From positions 1 through 6,390 of the forward strand of contig JAGRLX010000136.1 of NCBI GenBank assembly GCA_020441605.1: a DNA stretch of 6,390 nucleotides. The letters run 5' to 3'. This document shows positions 1-5,981 of this stretch, one piece after another. The translations under genes were made by a program, and so were the position numbers. Below the pieces are notes generated by a model that saw only the letters and a list, made by a program, of their open reading frames with translations, was not told the origin of the DNA and did no database searches. The DNA is from Alphaproteobacteria bacterium. Its GTDB lineage: Bacteria > Pseudomonadota > Alphaproteobacteria > Rhizobiales > Aestuariivirgaceae. Position 1 is the stretch's first letter; each line of letters starts with the position of its first letter.

Positions 1-1
1 C

Positions 2-406
2 GGCAACCGCCTGCCCGAGACGATCATCGAGCCGGGCCGCGGCATGGTCGGCAATGCCGGCGTGATCGAGGCCGAGGTGGTGCTTGTGTCGCGGAAGTCG
101 GACGACGATCCGGTGCGCTGGGTCTATCTCGACATCGGCAAGTTCGGCGGCCTTGCCGAAACCATGGACGAAGCCATCCGCTATCCCTTCGTCACGGCGA
201 AGGACGGCGACGAGAAGGCTCCTTGCGTGATCGCTGGCCCAACCTGCGATTCGGCCGACGTGCTCTATGAGAAGACCCCCTACGATCTTCCCATTACGCT
301 CACCGTGGGCGACGAGGTGCTGATCGGGGCCACAGGTGCCTACACGACGACCTATGCGGCCGTCGCCTTCAACGGCTTTGAGCCGTTGCGGGCCTATGTG
401 ATCTGA
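2..406 (+). CDS. Ornithine/lysine decarboxylase, PLP type III fold, C-terminal part (5' end outside window)
   Basis: This is the last 134 residues of a PLP-dependent basic amino acid decarboxylase, which makes putrescine (or cadaverine) from ornithine (or lysine) in the cytoplasm. The frame is open from base 2 to the TGA at 404-406. Visible family motifs are EPGR at fragment residues 10-13 (in ornithine decarboxylases the arginine contacts the PLP phosphate), GPTCDSAD around residues 79-86, whose Cys-Asp pair is the active-site pair contributed across the dimer interface, and GAYT near 112-115 followed by FNGF near 123-126, typical of the C-terminal beta barrel. The GPTCDS form with a short C-terminus fits the eukaryotic-like ornithine or lysine/ornithine decarboxylases common in alphaproteobacteria rather than the large fold-I biodegradative enzymes. 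Substrate preference cannot be read from this fragment. A GNAT gene follows 42 bp downstream on the same strand and may be co-transcribed. Confidence 0.93.
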   Translation, partial: GNRLPETIIEPGRGMVGNAGVIEAEVVLVSRKSDDDPVRWVYLDIGKFGGLAETMDEAIRYPFVTAKDGDEKAPCVIAGPTCDSADVLYEKTPYDLPITLTVGDEVLIGATGAYTTTYAAVAFNGFEPLRAYVI

Positions 407-448
407 ACCGTCTCGACTTCATCTTATTGTCAGTCATGGAGGCCCAAG

Positions 449-973
449 ATGGTCACCATTCGTCATGAGCGTGCTTCCGACCTCGCGCCGCGCGAGGCAA
501 TGCTCAACCGTGCCTTTGGCAAGAACCGCAAGCGCAAGACATCGGAGCGGCTGCGCGAAGGCCGCCTCCCCTCAGATGGTCTCGCCTTCACGGCCGTCGA
601 TGACAAGGATCGGCTTATCGGCACCATTCGCCTGTGGGATATTGTCGCCGGATCGGCTGGACCTGTGCTTCTGCTTGGGCCGGTTGCCGTTCACTGTCGC
701 CACCAGGGCAAAGGTGTGGGCGCTGCACTGGTTCAGCGAGCCCTGAACGAGGCGCGGGTCAAGGGCCATGCCGCCGTGATCCTGGTCGGCGATGCCACCT
801 ATTACGGCCGTTTCGGCTTCAGCCACGGGCCAGTTGCCGATCTGCATCTGCCCGGACCGGTCGACCACAACCGCTTTCTGGGACTGGAGCTGGTTCCCGG
901 CGCGCTCGATGGCGCTGAAGGGCCGGTCATGGCGGTCGGACGCATGGAAAACTGGCCGGCCGCGGCGGCCTAA
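449..973 (+). CDS. GNAT family N-acetyltransferase (YhbS-like)
   Basis: A 174-residue acetyl-CoA-dependent acetyltransferase of the GNAT fold. Motif A is clear: strand beta-4 (LLLGPVAV, 74-81) runs into the pyrophosphate-binding loop R84-H-Q-G-K-G-V-G91, the Q/RxxGxG/A signature, followed by helix ALVQRALNEA. Strand beta-5 and the next helix carry ILVGDATYYGRFGF (111-124), the form seen in YhbS-like members. The N-terminus has the usual IRHERASDLAP start of the fold. The ATG at 449 has a GGAGG ribosome-binding site at 438-442, six bases upstream, so the start is secure. The gene lies 42 bp after the decarboxylase, which could mean a polyamine or amino acid substrate, but neighbourhood is the only basis for that; protein or small-molecule targets remain open. 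A strong hairpin begins four bases after its stop codon. Confidence 0.9.
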   Translation: MVTIRHERASDLAPREAMLNRAFGKNRKRKTSERLREGRLPSDGLAFTAVDDKDRLIGTIRLWDIVAGSAGPVLLLGPVAVHCRHQGKGVGAALVQRALNEARVKGHAAVILVGDATYYGRFGFSHGPVADLHLPGPVDHNRFLGLELVPGALDGAEGPVMAVGRMENWPAAAA

Positions 974-976
974 CAT

Positions 977-1008
977 CGGAAGGGCAGGTGATTTCACCTG
1001 CCCTTCCG
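977..1008. terminator. Perfect 14-bp hairpin between convergent genes, probable bidirectional terminator
   Basis: The arms GGAAGGGCAGGTG (978-990) and CACCTGCCCTTCC (995-1007) are exact reverse complements with an ATTT loop, and C977 pairs with G1008 for a fourteenth base pair. It sits between the GNAT stop (973) and the DUF1326 stop (1023, opposite strand), where a terminator serving both genes is expected. No T-run follows on either strand, so it departs from the classic intrinsic terminator. It could act with Rho, or mainly protect 3' ends. Confidence 0.75.
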
Positions 1009-1022
1009 TGGTCGTTCAACTG

Positions 1023-1646
1023 CTATTTCGGCCCATGCCAGTCGATCTGGCAAATTTCGGCCGAACGGCCCTCGAAGTCCCACACCCGGCCATGGGCGCG
1101 CACCCGGCCCTTGTTGGCCTGGGCAATGGTGACATCCGGCCCCATCCAATAGCCGGTGTTGGTGACCTTTACTTCCTGTGAGGGGTCGGCGCCGGCAATC
1201 GACTCCACCTCACCCTGGATGATCTTGCCCACGATCAGGCGACGCTTGCGGCCTTCGGTCTCGAAGACGACTGGCGCGCGCTGGGCGCCGAGGAATTCCG
1301 AGACCAGCATCGAAAACAGGCCGGTGGTGCCGCGCGCCCTGCCCGAAAAGATCGCCACGAGGCCGTCATAGGCCCGTTCCGAGGCTCGCTCATCGATATA
1401 GGCTGCAGCTTTCCAATTGCCGCGCCCCATATTGCCGGGAATGTCGAGCACCATTCCGATATTCAGGCCGCCGATGTCCTCGCCGTCAAAGTGCCCCGCA
1501 TCTATGCGCACGCCGAGCCAGGCCTGGCAGTATCCCTCGGTCGGCGGATGCTTTCCGAGACTCACGACGCAGGGACAAAAGACCGTGCAATTGCAGTTGA
1601 GGATCAGTTCCCCCTTGATGGCCCATTCGGGCGGTGACTCAGCCAT
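1023..1646 (-). CDS. DUF1326 Cys-rich protein
   Basis: A 207-residue soluble protein that I recognise as DUF1326; its function is unknown to me. The N-terminal signature is LNCNCTVFCPC, giving C18, C20, C24 and C26 in a CxC-x3-CxC arrangement, followed by GY-C40. C199 lies near the C-terminus just before W203-H204. Such closely spaced cysteines could bind a soft metal or do thiol chemistry, which is inference. There is no signal peptide or membrane segment, so a cytoplasmic location is likely. The ATG at 1646 has GGGAG about six bases upstream. Only 12 bp separate it from the stop of the DUF2182 gene upstream, so the two are almost certainly translated from one mRNA. DUF1326 and DUF2182 are, to my knowledge, commonly paired, which supports a joint role. 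Transcription probably stops at the 977-1008 hairpin. Confidence 0.9.
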   Translation of the reverse strand: MAESPPEWAIKGELILNCNCTVFCPCVVSLGKHPPTEGYCQAWLGVRIDAGHFDGEDIGGLNIGMVLDIPGNMGRGNWKAAAYIDERASERAYDGLVAIFSGRARGTTGLFSMLVSEFLGAQRAPVVFETEGRKRRLIVGKIIQGEVESIAGADPSQEVKVTNTGYWMGPDVTIAQANKGRVRAHGRVWDFEGRSAEICQIDWHGPK

Positions 1647-1658
1647 TACATTCTCCCA

Positions 1659-2453
1659 TTACCAATCCCATGACGACAGAGCGAGGGACAATACCACCAC
1701 GGCCGAGATCAGCAGAATGATGCCTGTTGGCCTGGTCAGCCGCTCGCCAACACCCGGCAGCTTTTCGAAGATCATGAACAGCGTCGCCATACCCATCCAC
1801 AAGATGTTCATGGTGCCACCGATGAAGCCCAGCAGCATCAGCGCCCAGCAGCACCCGACGCAGAAGGCACCGAGCCGCAAACCCATGGCAAAGGCGGCCC
1901 TGTTGCCTGGTTTCCAATGCTGCATGAAGAACACGAGCGGGTGCCGGCATTTCGCCAGACAGGCGCTCTTGACCAGCGACAATTGATAGAGGCCCGCCAG
2001 CGCCAGCAGTGCTGCGGTGAACCAGGGCTGGCGGCTGGCGCCATCGGGCCAGAGCAGGCCCCATCCACCGAGCACAGCCTGCGCCTGAGCGGCCATAGCG
2101 GAGAATGCCAGCCATACCCCGACATAGCCCGCGACCAAAGAAGCCATGCTGGCGGAATTGGAGGCCCTGACGCCTGCCAGGTCGCCGAAGACACGAACGG
2201 CCGGCACAAAGGTTGGCGTCATCATCGCCGCCGACATGAGCGCCCACATGCCAAACAACACGCGGAAAGTCGTCTCCCCTGCCGTCAGGCACAGTGCGCT
2301 CCAGTCATATCCCGCAGGCAAGGCGGCGGGCACCGCCATAGCATATAGGGCGATCCAGGCGGACAGCACGATTCCATAGAAGCCGAGCCAGAACACCTGG
2401 CGGCTGGAGACCGACCATCGTCCGGCGAACAGTCCCTCGGTCTTCACACTCAT
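1659..2453 (-). CDS. DUF2182 polytopic membrane protein, predicted metal-binding
   Basis: A 264-residue integral membrane protein of the DUF2182 family, described as a predicted metal-binding membrane protein; no biochemical role is established to my knowledge. About six hydrophobic segments are visible: 20-42, 62-80, 103-128, 143-160, 188-212 and 243-260. Conserved-looking polar and sulfur residues lie at membrane borders: GMWALMSAAMMTP (68-80), KSACLAKCRHP (162-172, with C165 and C169), GAFCVGCCW (195-203, with C198, C201 and C202), then GGTMNILWM and an E230-K231 pair. This Met/Cys/Lys pattern is what marks the family. The ATG at 2453 has only a weak Shine-Dalgarno sequence, so a nearby alternative start is possible. 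The DUF1326 gene follows after 12 bp as its likely partner. The AbfD-like gene ends 72 bp upstream on the same strand. The name is close to DUF2282 (bufferin precursors), but this is a different, polytopic family. Confidence 0.9.
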   Translation of the reverse strand: MSVKTEGLFAGRWSVSSRQVFWLGFYGIVLSAWIALYAMAVPAALPAGYDWSALCLTAGETTFRVLFGMWALMSAAMMTPTFVPAVRVFGDLAGVRASNSASMASLVAGYVGVWLAFSAMAAQAQAVLGGWGLLWPDGASRQPWFTAALLALAGLYQLSLVKSACLAKCRHPLVFFMQHWKPGNRAAFAMGLRLGAFCVGCCWALMLLGFIGGTMNILWMGMATLFMIFEKLPGVGERLTRPTGIILLISAVVVLSLALSSWDW

Positions 2454-2474
2454 GGATGGCTCATGGACGACACG

Positions 2475-2496
2475 GCAAAGAGCTTAACATCTTTGC
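2475..2496. repeat. Short inverted repeat in the gap before the DUF2182 gene
   Basis: GCAAAGA (2475-2481) and TCTTTGC (2490-2496) form a 7-bp dyad with an 8-base centre, inside the 72-bp gap between the AbfD-like stop and the DUF2182 start. No T-run follows, so it is a poor terminator. It could be an operator-like dyad or chance. Confidence 0.35.
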
Positions 2497-2525
2497 GGAC
2501 AATGTCTGCAGCTCAAAGCAGCCAT

Positions 2526-4019
2526 TCAGGCTTCGTCCGTTCCGGCGAGCTTGCGGGCGAGAGCCTTCTTGTCTTCGAACTTCGCGCCGCGGGCGATCTG
2601 GATACGCTGGGCTTGGGGCGAACCTGCGCCATGGAGCGATTCCGTCAGATAACCCACGGCATTGCGGCCCAGAGTCATGTTCTCGATCAGGCGCAGGATG
2701 CGCATGCGATCCTCGATGCTGGTATTGATGCGACCGGTCAGGTACTTGCGCACCAGCGGTCCGATTTCCGCATGCGTCAGGTCCTGCTCCGACGGCATGG
2801 TAACCATCAATCCTCCGGCGATGTCCTGTGCCAACCGGGCAATCTCGTAGGGAAAGCGCGTGACGTTCTGCTTGCAGACATTGGCAAGTAATTCGTCATT
2901 CTGAAAGACGCCGGACTTCATCGCCCGGCCCTCATGCGCCGAGGCAAGGGCGCCCGACCGGATCGTCTCGTTCAGATGCACCATTTCAACCAGCTTGTCC
3001 CTGATATGTGAGGCGCCGTCGACTCCGTTCAACGCCGCCGCCTCGGCGGCCGCGCCGATCAGCACGTCTCCGACCCCCGCTTTGCAGATGTAGCTGCAAC
3101 GGTGATAGGTGGTAAAACGCTCCACCAGCGTGGCAGCGAATTCATGTTCGCCGTTCATGAAGACGTGATCCCAGGGAATGAACACATCTTCAAAGACGAT
3201 CATCGCCTCCTGGCCGCCGAAGCTGGCGTTGCCCTGGTCGATACTACCGGGTTCGAGGCAGCGGGTATCGCTCGCCTGCCGGCCGTAGACATACGTGATG
3301 CCGGCGGCATGGGCCGGCACCGCTCCGCAGATGGCATAGGCCCTGTCCTTCTCGCCGAGCCGGAGCGTCGGCATGATGATGAGCCAGTGGGAGTTGATGC
3401 AGCCCGTCTGGTGCAGCTTGGCGCCGGTGACATAGACGCCATGATCGTCGCTGCGCGAAACATGGAGATAGACATCGGGATCGACCTGCTCATGCGGCGC
3501 CCTGGACCGATCACCCTTGGCGTCGGTCATGGCGCCGCCGATCACCTGGTTGCGCTGCTGCACCTCTTTGAGGAAGGCAAGGAAGCGCTGATGATAGCTG
3601 GTGCCATGGGCCGCGTCGATTTCATAGGTCACGGAATGCAGCGTGTTGAGGGCATCGAGTCCGACGCAACGCTGGAAGCAGGTGCCCGTCCGGCGGCCGA
3701 GCGCGTGTTGCAATCGGGCCTTGCCGACCAGATCTCCAGCCGACTCGGCAATGTGGAGAAAGCGGTTGATGCGGGTCTCTGCCAAAGGCGAATGGGCAGT
3801 TCCGAGGTCCGGTTCCTCGCTGGCGATCGCATAGGTCTCCGCCATGGCATTGACCGATGGGCGGATCATCGGATGGTCAACCGGTTCCTGCACCTGCTCA
3901 CCCATGAGGAACACCCGCATGTTGCGTCCTCTGAGGCTCTCGACATAGTCATCGGCCGTGCGGATGGTTTCGAACGATCCCCATAGCGCGGGATCCGAAT
4001 TGGGCGAATTGTCGGACAC
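2526..4019 (-). CDS. AbfD-like 4-hydroxybutyryl-CoA dehydratase / HpaB-superfamily flavoprotein
   Basis: A 497-residue flavoprotein with the acyl-CoA-dehydrogenase-like fold shared by HpaB monooxygenases and 4-hydroxybutyryl-CoA dehydratase/vinylacetyl-CoA isomerase (AbfD, about 490 residues). Residues matching the AbfD cluster and active site are visible: C114-F-Q-R-C118 (AbfD C99 and C103, with Q116 at Q101), E271 (E257), H306 and Y310 (H292 and Y296), C312-K313 (C299 and K300), and E460 with A465 in the TESLHGAGSPQAQR motif (E455 and A460). True HpaB enzymes lack the CxxxC pair, so a [4Fe-4S] dehydratase-type enzyme is favoured. The spacing from Y310 to C312 is one residue shorter than I recall for AbfD, and an extra C308 is present, so the real reaction is uncertain. 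The start is GTG at 4019 with GGAGG (4030-4034) ten bases upstream. No CoA-pathway neighbours are in the window. The same-strand DUF2182-DUF1326 pair follows after 72 bp. Confidence 0.85.
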   Translation of the reverse strand: MSDNSPNSDPALWGSFETIRTADDYVESLRGRNMRVFLMGEQVQEPVDHPMIRPSVNAMAETYAIASEEPDLGTAHSPLAETRINRFLHIAESAGDLVGKARLQHALGRRTGTCFQRCVGLDALNTLHSVTYEIDAAHGTSYHQRFLAFLKEVQQRNQVIGGAMTDAKGDRSRAPHEQVDPDVYLHVSRSDDHGVYVTGAKLHQTGCINSHWLIIMPTLRLGEKDRAYAICGAVPAHAAGITYVYGRQASDTRCLEPGSIDQGNASFGGQEAMIVFEDVFIPWDHVFMNGEHEFAATLVERFTTYHRCSYICKAGVGDVLIGAAAEAAALNGVDGASHIRDKLVEMVHLNETIRSGALASAHEGRAMKSGVFQNDELLANVCKQNVTRFPYEIARLAQDIAGGLMVTMPSEQDLTHAEIGPLVRKYLTGRINTSIEDRMRILRLIENMTLGRNAVGYLTESLHGAGSPQAQRIQIARGAKFEDKKALARKLAGTDEA

Positions 4020-4032
4020 AGGCGTCGAACCT

Positions 4033-4157
4033 CCGGCGAGATTGCCGACGGCGGTCCACGAGCGGCCACCACGGCGTTACGCTTTGATAGCCCAACCTCC
4101 CGAGACAATCCAAGCACTCCAACCGCTTGCTCTTCAGCGATCGCCGACGAGATTGCC
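4033..4157. repeat. 14-bp direct repeat pair flanking the candidate promoter
   Basis: CCGGCGAGATTGCC (4033-4046) and CCGACGAGATTGCC (4144-4157) differ at one base and lie 111 bp apart at the two ends of the 152-bp intergenic gap. The first copy overlaps the Shine-Dalgarno complement of the AbfD-like gene. The pair could be regulator half-sites or coincidence. Confidence 0.35.
4084..4113 (-). promoter_or_regulatory. Weak candidate sigma-70 promoter for the AbfD-like gene
   Basis: On the - strand, TTGGAT (4108-4113) and TATCAA (4084-4089) are separated by 18 bases. Each matches about four of six consensus positions. The site lies about 65 bp before the GTG start, in the 152-bp gap after the YqjE-like gene. 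Found by eye only. Confidence 0.25.
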
Positions 4158-4171
4158 CGCCGCCCCGCGGC

Positions 4172-4579
4172 CTATTTCGACAACCTCCGCCCGATGATGA
4201 TGCCCGCGATGGCCGCGAGAACAACGAAGCCCGTGGCATCGGCTGTCTTCAGGTCGGGCTTTGCCAGGCCAATCTCTCTGGCAAGAAGGTTCGCGAGATC
4301 CTGCGGCGACACGGCATCCCTCGATCTGCGGCTGCGGATCAACGACTGGCCAGCAAGGCGCAGGATCAGCGCGACCACCAGACCAGTTGCCGTGAGCGTC
4401 AGCGCTGCGAGCCATGGCGGCATGACCTCCGCCAATCCCCAGAAGGCAGCCAGGAAAGCAAATCCGATAGCCAGGAGCAGCACGCCCCCGGACATCACGA
4501 TCATTGCCAGTCCAGACAGCACCCGGCGCAGCGAGGCTTTCTCGGCTGACAGATAGGCGCGCAGCAGGTTGAACATCAT
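4172..4579 (-). CDS. YqjE-like holin-X (holin superfamily III) membrane protein
   Basis: A 135-residue small membrane protein resembling YqjE and the putative actinobacterial holin-X family. A short amphipathic start (MMFNLLRAYLSAEKASLRR) leads to two strong hydrophobic segments at about 21-47 and 54-77. A basic, polar stretch follows (RSRRSRDAVSPQDLANLLAREIG), then a third hydrophobic C-terminal stretch at 115-130 ending GIIIGRRLSK. Despite the family name, there is no lysis context here. In enterobacteria the equivalent protein sits beside the YqjD inner-membrane, ribosome-associated protein. It starts 9 bp after the stop of the DUF883 gene with no strong Shine-Dalgarno sequence, which suggests translational coupling. 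Tandem ATG codons at 4577-4579 and 4574-4576 leave the start uncertain by one residue. The exact role is unknown; envelope or stress function is inferred. Confidence 0.8.
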   Translation of the reverse strand: MMFNLLRAYLSAEKASLRRVLSGLAMIVMSGGVLLLAIGFAFLAAFWGLAEVMPPWLAALTLTATGLVVALILRLAGQSLIRSRRSRDAVSPQDLANLLAREIGLAKPDLKTADATGFVVLAAIAGIIIGRRLSK

Positions 4580-4588
4580 GGCATCACA

Positions 4589-4903
4589 CTAGCGCCGCCC
4601 CCAGGATCCGATCACGATGCCGATGAGGAGCGCAATCAGGGCGGACTGGACCGGCTTTTCGATGATGTGTTTCTCGATCGTGCCTGCAGCGCTCTGGGCC
4701 TTTTCGGCGGCACCCTCTGCGGCATGCCGGGTCTTGCGCAGAAATTCGCTGGCCTCGTTCTGGATCGTCTCTCCCGCCTCGGCCGCCTTGGTGCCGGTGA
4801 GATCCTTGAGCAGGCTGGTCAGGTCGGTGAGATCCTTGCGAATGGCCTTGATCTGATCTTCCAGATCCTTGAATTCCGGTGAAGGTTTTGCGGCATTTGG
4901 CAT
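4589..4903 (-). CDS. DUF883 family protein (ElaB/YqjD-like), tail-anchored
   Basis: A 104-residue protein of the ElaB/YqjD/DUF883 type. A long charged helical region (about 8-85, with heptad-like EDQIKAIRKDLTDL, then an Ala/Glu/Lys-rich stretch) ends in a single hydrophobic tail (SALIALLIGIVIGSWGRR, 87-104) with the glycine pattern and terminal RR of the family. In E. coli, YqjD is anchored in the inner membrane by this tail and binds ribosomes in stationary phase; that role is not shown here. I chose the ATG at 4903 because AAGGAG lies six bases upstream. An in-frame ATG at 4960 would add 19 residues (IATIHLTGSGPDT...) that do not look like the family and would swallow the ribosome-binding site and the likely promoter. 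It is the first gene of a two-gene operon with the YqjE-like gene. Confidence 0.88.
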   Translation of the reverse strand: MPNAAKPSPEFKDLEDQIKAIRKDLTDLTSLLKDLTGTKAAEAGETIQNEASEFLRKTRHAAEGAAEKAQSAAGTIEKHIIEKPVQSALIALLIGIVIGSWGRR

Positions 4904-5192
4904 AGAAGACTCCTTCGGTGTGTCCGGCCCGGATCCTGTCAGATGAATAGTGGCAATCAACGCGCCGCGCTGTCAACGCATAAGGGAACGCGCGTCCAGC
5001 GGTATTGTTTCACTGTGGGCGCCACCGCCGTGACGACAGGGCTGCCCATGCCCCAACGGGAAACAGATGACATATCTTCGTCTCTATCGGTGTTGCGTGC
5101 TGCCCCCGCCTCCAACCTGCCCACCTCAAGCCACGGGGTCAAAAGGGATTCCTTGTCTCGTTGCATCGCTAATCCGCAACTGCCGCAGCAGT
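4904..5192. other. 289-bp intergenic region between the DUF883 gene and the channel gene
   Basis: No convincing gene is present. It holds the leftward candidate promoter at 4947-4976, a rightward GGAAC-N16-TGTT sequence (4985-5009), a G-rich stretch on the - strand (5103-5125) and a small 5-bp hairpin (ACTGC/GCAGT, 5179-5192) directly after the channel stop. That hairpin lacks a T-run and is too weak to call a terminator. Confidence 0.6.
4947..4976 (-). promoter_or_regulatory. Candidate sigma-70 promoter for the DUF883/YqjE-like operon
   Basis: On the - strand a perfect TTGACA -35 box (4971-4976) is followed after 18 bases by CACTAT (4947-4952), a weak -10 match. Transcription would begin near 4940, giving a leader of about 37 bases that contains the AAGGAG site. 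This fits the start at 4903 and not the one at 4960. Confidence 0.45.
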
Positions 5193-5981
5193 CTATTCCC
5201 TGCCTCTCGTCTCTCTTCTGCGTTGCGCCAATTCACTGAAGGCCGACGCCAGGATTCCCGACGGCAAGGCGATAAGCCCGATACCGGCGAGAGAGAAAAT
5301 TGCGGAGAAGAGCCGGCCAAGGGCTGTCACTGGATAAGCGTCACCATAGCCAATTGTCGTGAGCGTCACCACTGCCCACCAAAGTGCCCGTGGAATGCTG
5401 CCAAATTGCTCTGGCTGGGTGCCGCCTTCGGTCAACCACATGACGGTCGCTCCGAACAGCATCACCGACAGGCATAGCCCCAGCGTAATTGCGAGCTCAT
5501 AGCGCCGTGATCGAATGACCATGCCAAAATCAGACAAAGCATCAGTCATATGACCCAATTTTCCCATGAGGACGATCCGGCCAAGCCGGACAAGGCGTAG
5601 CGCCGTGATATTGGGGTCGATCAGCGGCGCCACGGTGGCGACAACAACAAAGAGATCCACAAGTCCCCATGGCGAGAGGATGAATCTCAGTCGGGCGCTC
5701 CAACCGCCGCCGTCATTCGCCCGCTCTGCTGCGGCCCAGATTCTGGTGGCGTACTCGACCATGAATATGAGTCCAAATACCCACCCGCAGAAGTCGAGGA
5801 GAACGGCATGGGTTTCGTTAACCGCAGGCTCGGTCTCAATAATCATGACCAGTGTGGCGACAAGTATCACGGCAACGAGGAATGTGTTGACCGGTGAGAG
5901 TCCTGCACCGGGCCAGGCCGAGGGTTCGAGCTGTTGGAAGATCCGCCGCCTGGCCGTTGCGTCGCTGCCTGTTGTCGGTTT
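5193..5981 (-). CDS. Voltage-gated potassium channel (single-domain, Kv/KvAP-type)
   Basis: A six-helix ion channel of the inner membrane, expected to work as a homotetramer. From this GTG start it has 262 residues; positions below count from this start. S1 is near 31-48. S2 near 64-82 carries F73, E76 and R80 (VEYATRIW). S3 near 104-120 carries D109. S4 has R129, R132, R135 and K141 in ALRLVRLGRIVLMGKL, a short voltage sensor. S5 is near 161-183, the pore helix near 196-208, then the K+ filter TTIGYGD (208-214) and S6 near 219-247. No RCK or cyclic-nucleotide domain follows; the chain ends in a short basic tail. No in-frame ATG exists before S1. A TTG at 6116 would add 45 residues, but it has no Shine-Dalgarno sequence and uses codons unusual for this window (two TTA, AGA, several GGA). 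The GTG yields MKPTTGSDATARRRIFQQLE, a family-like start, with only a weak AAGAAA upstream. Gating and selectivity are inferred from motifs. Confidence 0.88.
   Translation of the reverse strand, partial: KPTTGSDATARRRIFQQLEPSAWPGAGLSPVNTFLVAVILVATLVMIIETEPAVNETHAVLLDFCGWVFGLIFMVEYATRIWAAAERANDGGGWSARLRFILSPWGLVDLFVVVATVAPLIDPNITALRLVRLGRIVLMGKLGHMTDALSDFGMVIRSRRYELAITLGLCLSVMLFGATVMWLTEGGTQPEQFGSIPRALWWAVVTLTTIGYGDAYPVTALGRLFSAIFSLAGIGLIALPSGILASAFSELAQRRRETRGRE

Noticed and set aside
1417..2348. Open frames antisense to or overlapping the DUF1326 and DUF2182 genes (1417-1986 and 1917-2348 on +, 1639-2292 on -)
   Set aside because: They overlap two confidently recognised genes, have low-complexity or arginine/proline-rich translations and no motifs.
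1659..2453. Reading the membrane gene as part of a bufferin/MNIO (DUF692-DUF2282) peptide system
   Set aside because: The protein is a six-helix DUF2182 member and not a small Cys-rich DUF2282 precursor; no MNIO enzyme or DoxX protein is present.
3102..3986. Long + strand open frame of 294 codons opposite the AbfD-like gene
   Set aside because: It is the antisense shadow of a gene with clear family motifs; its translation shows no recognisable domain, and long antisense frames are common in GC-rich DNA.
2526..4019. Naming the flavoprotein HpaB, 4-hydroxyphenylacetate 3-monooxygenase
   Set aside because: The CxxxC pair and the His/Cys/Lys motif fit the Fe-S dehydratase branch; no HpaC reductase or other hpa gene is nearby.
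4172..4579. A prophage remnant on the basis of the holin-like protein
   Set aside because: It is paired with a DUF883 gene as in chromosomal yqjD-yqjE loci; no lysin, structural or integrase gene is present.
4943..5239. Small open frames in the gap (4943-5239 + and 4957-5166 -)
   Set aside because: Neither has a good ribosome-binding site or a recognisable sequence; the - strand one overlaps the likely DUF883 promoter.
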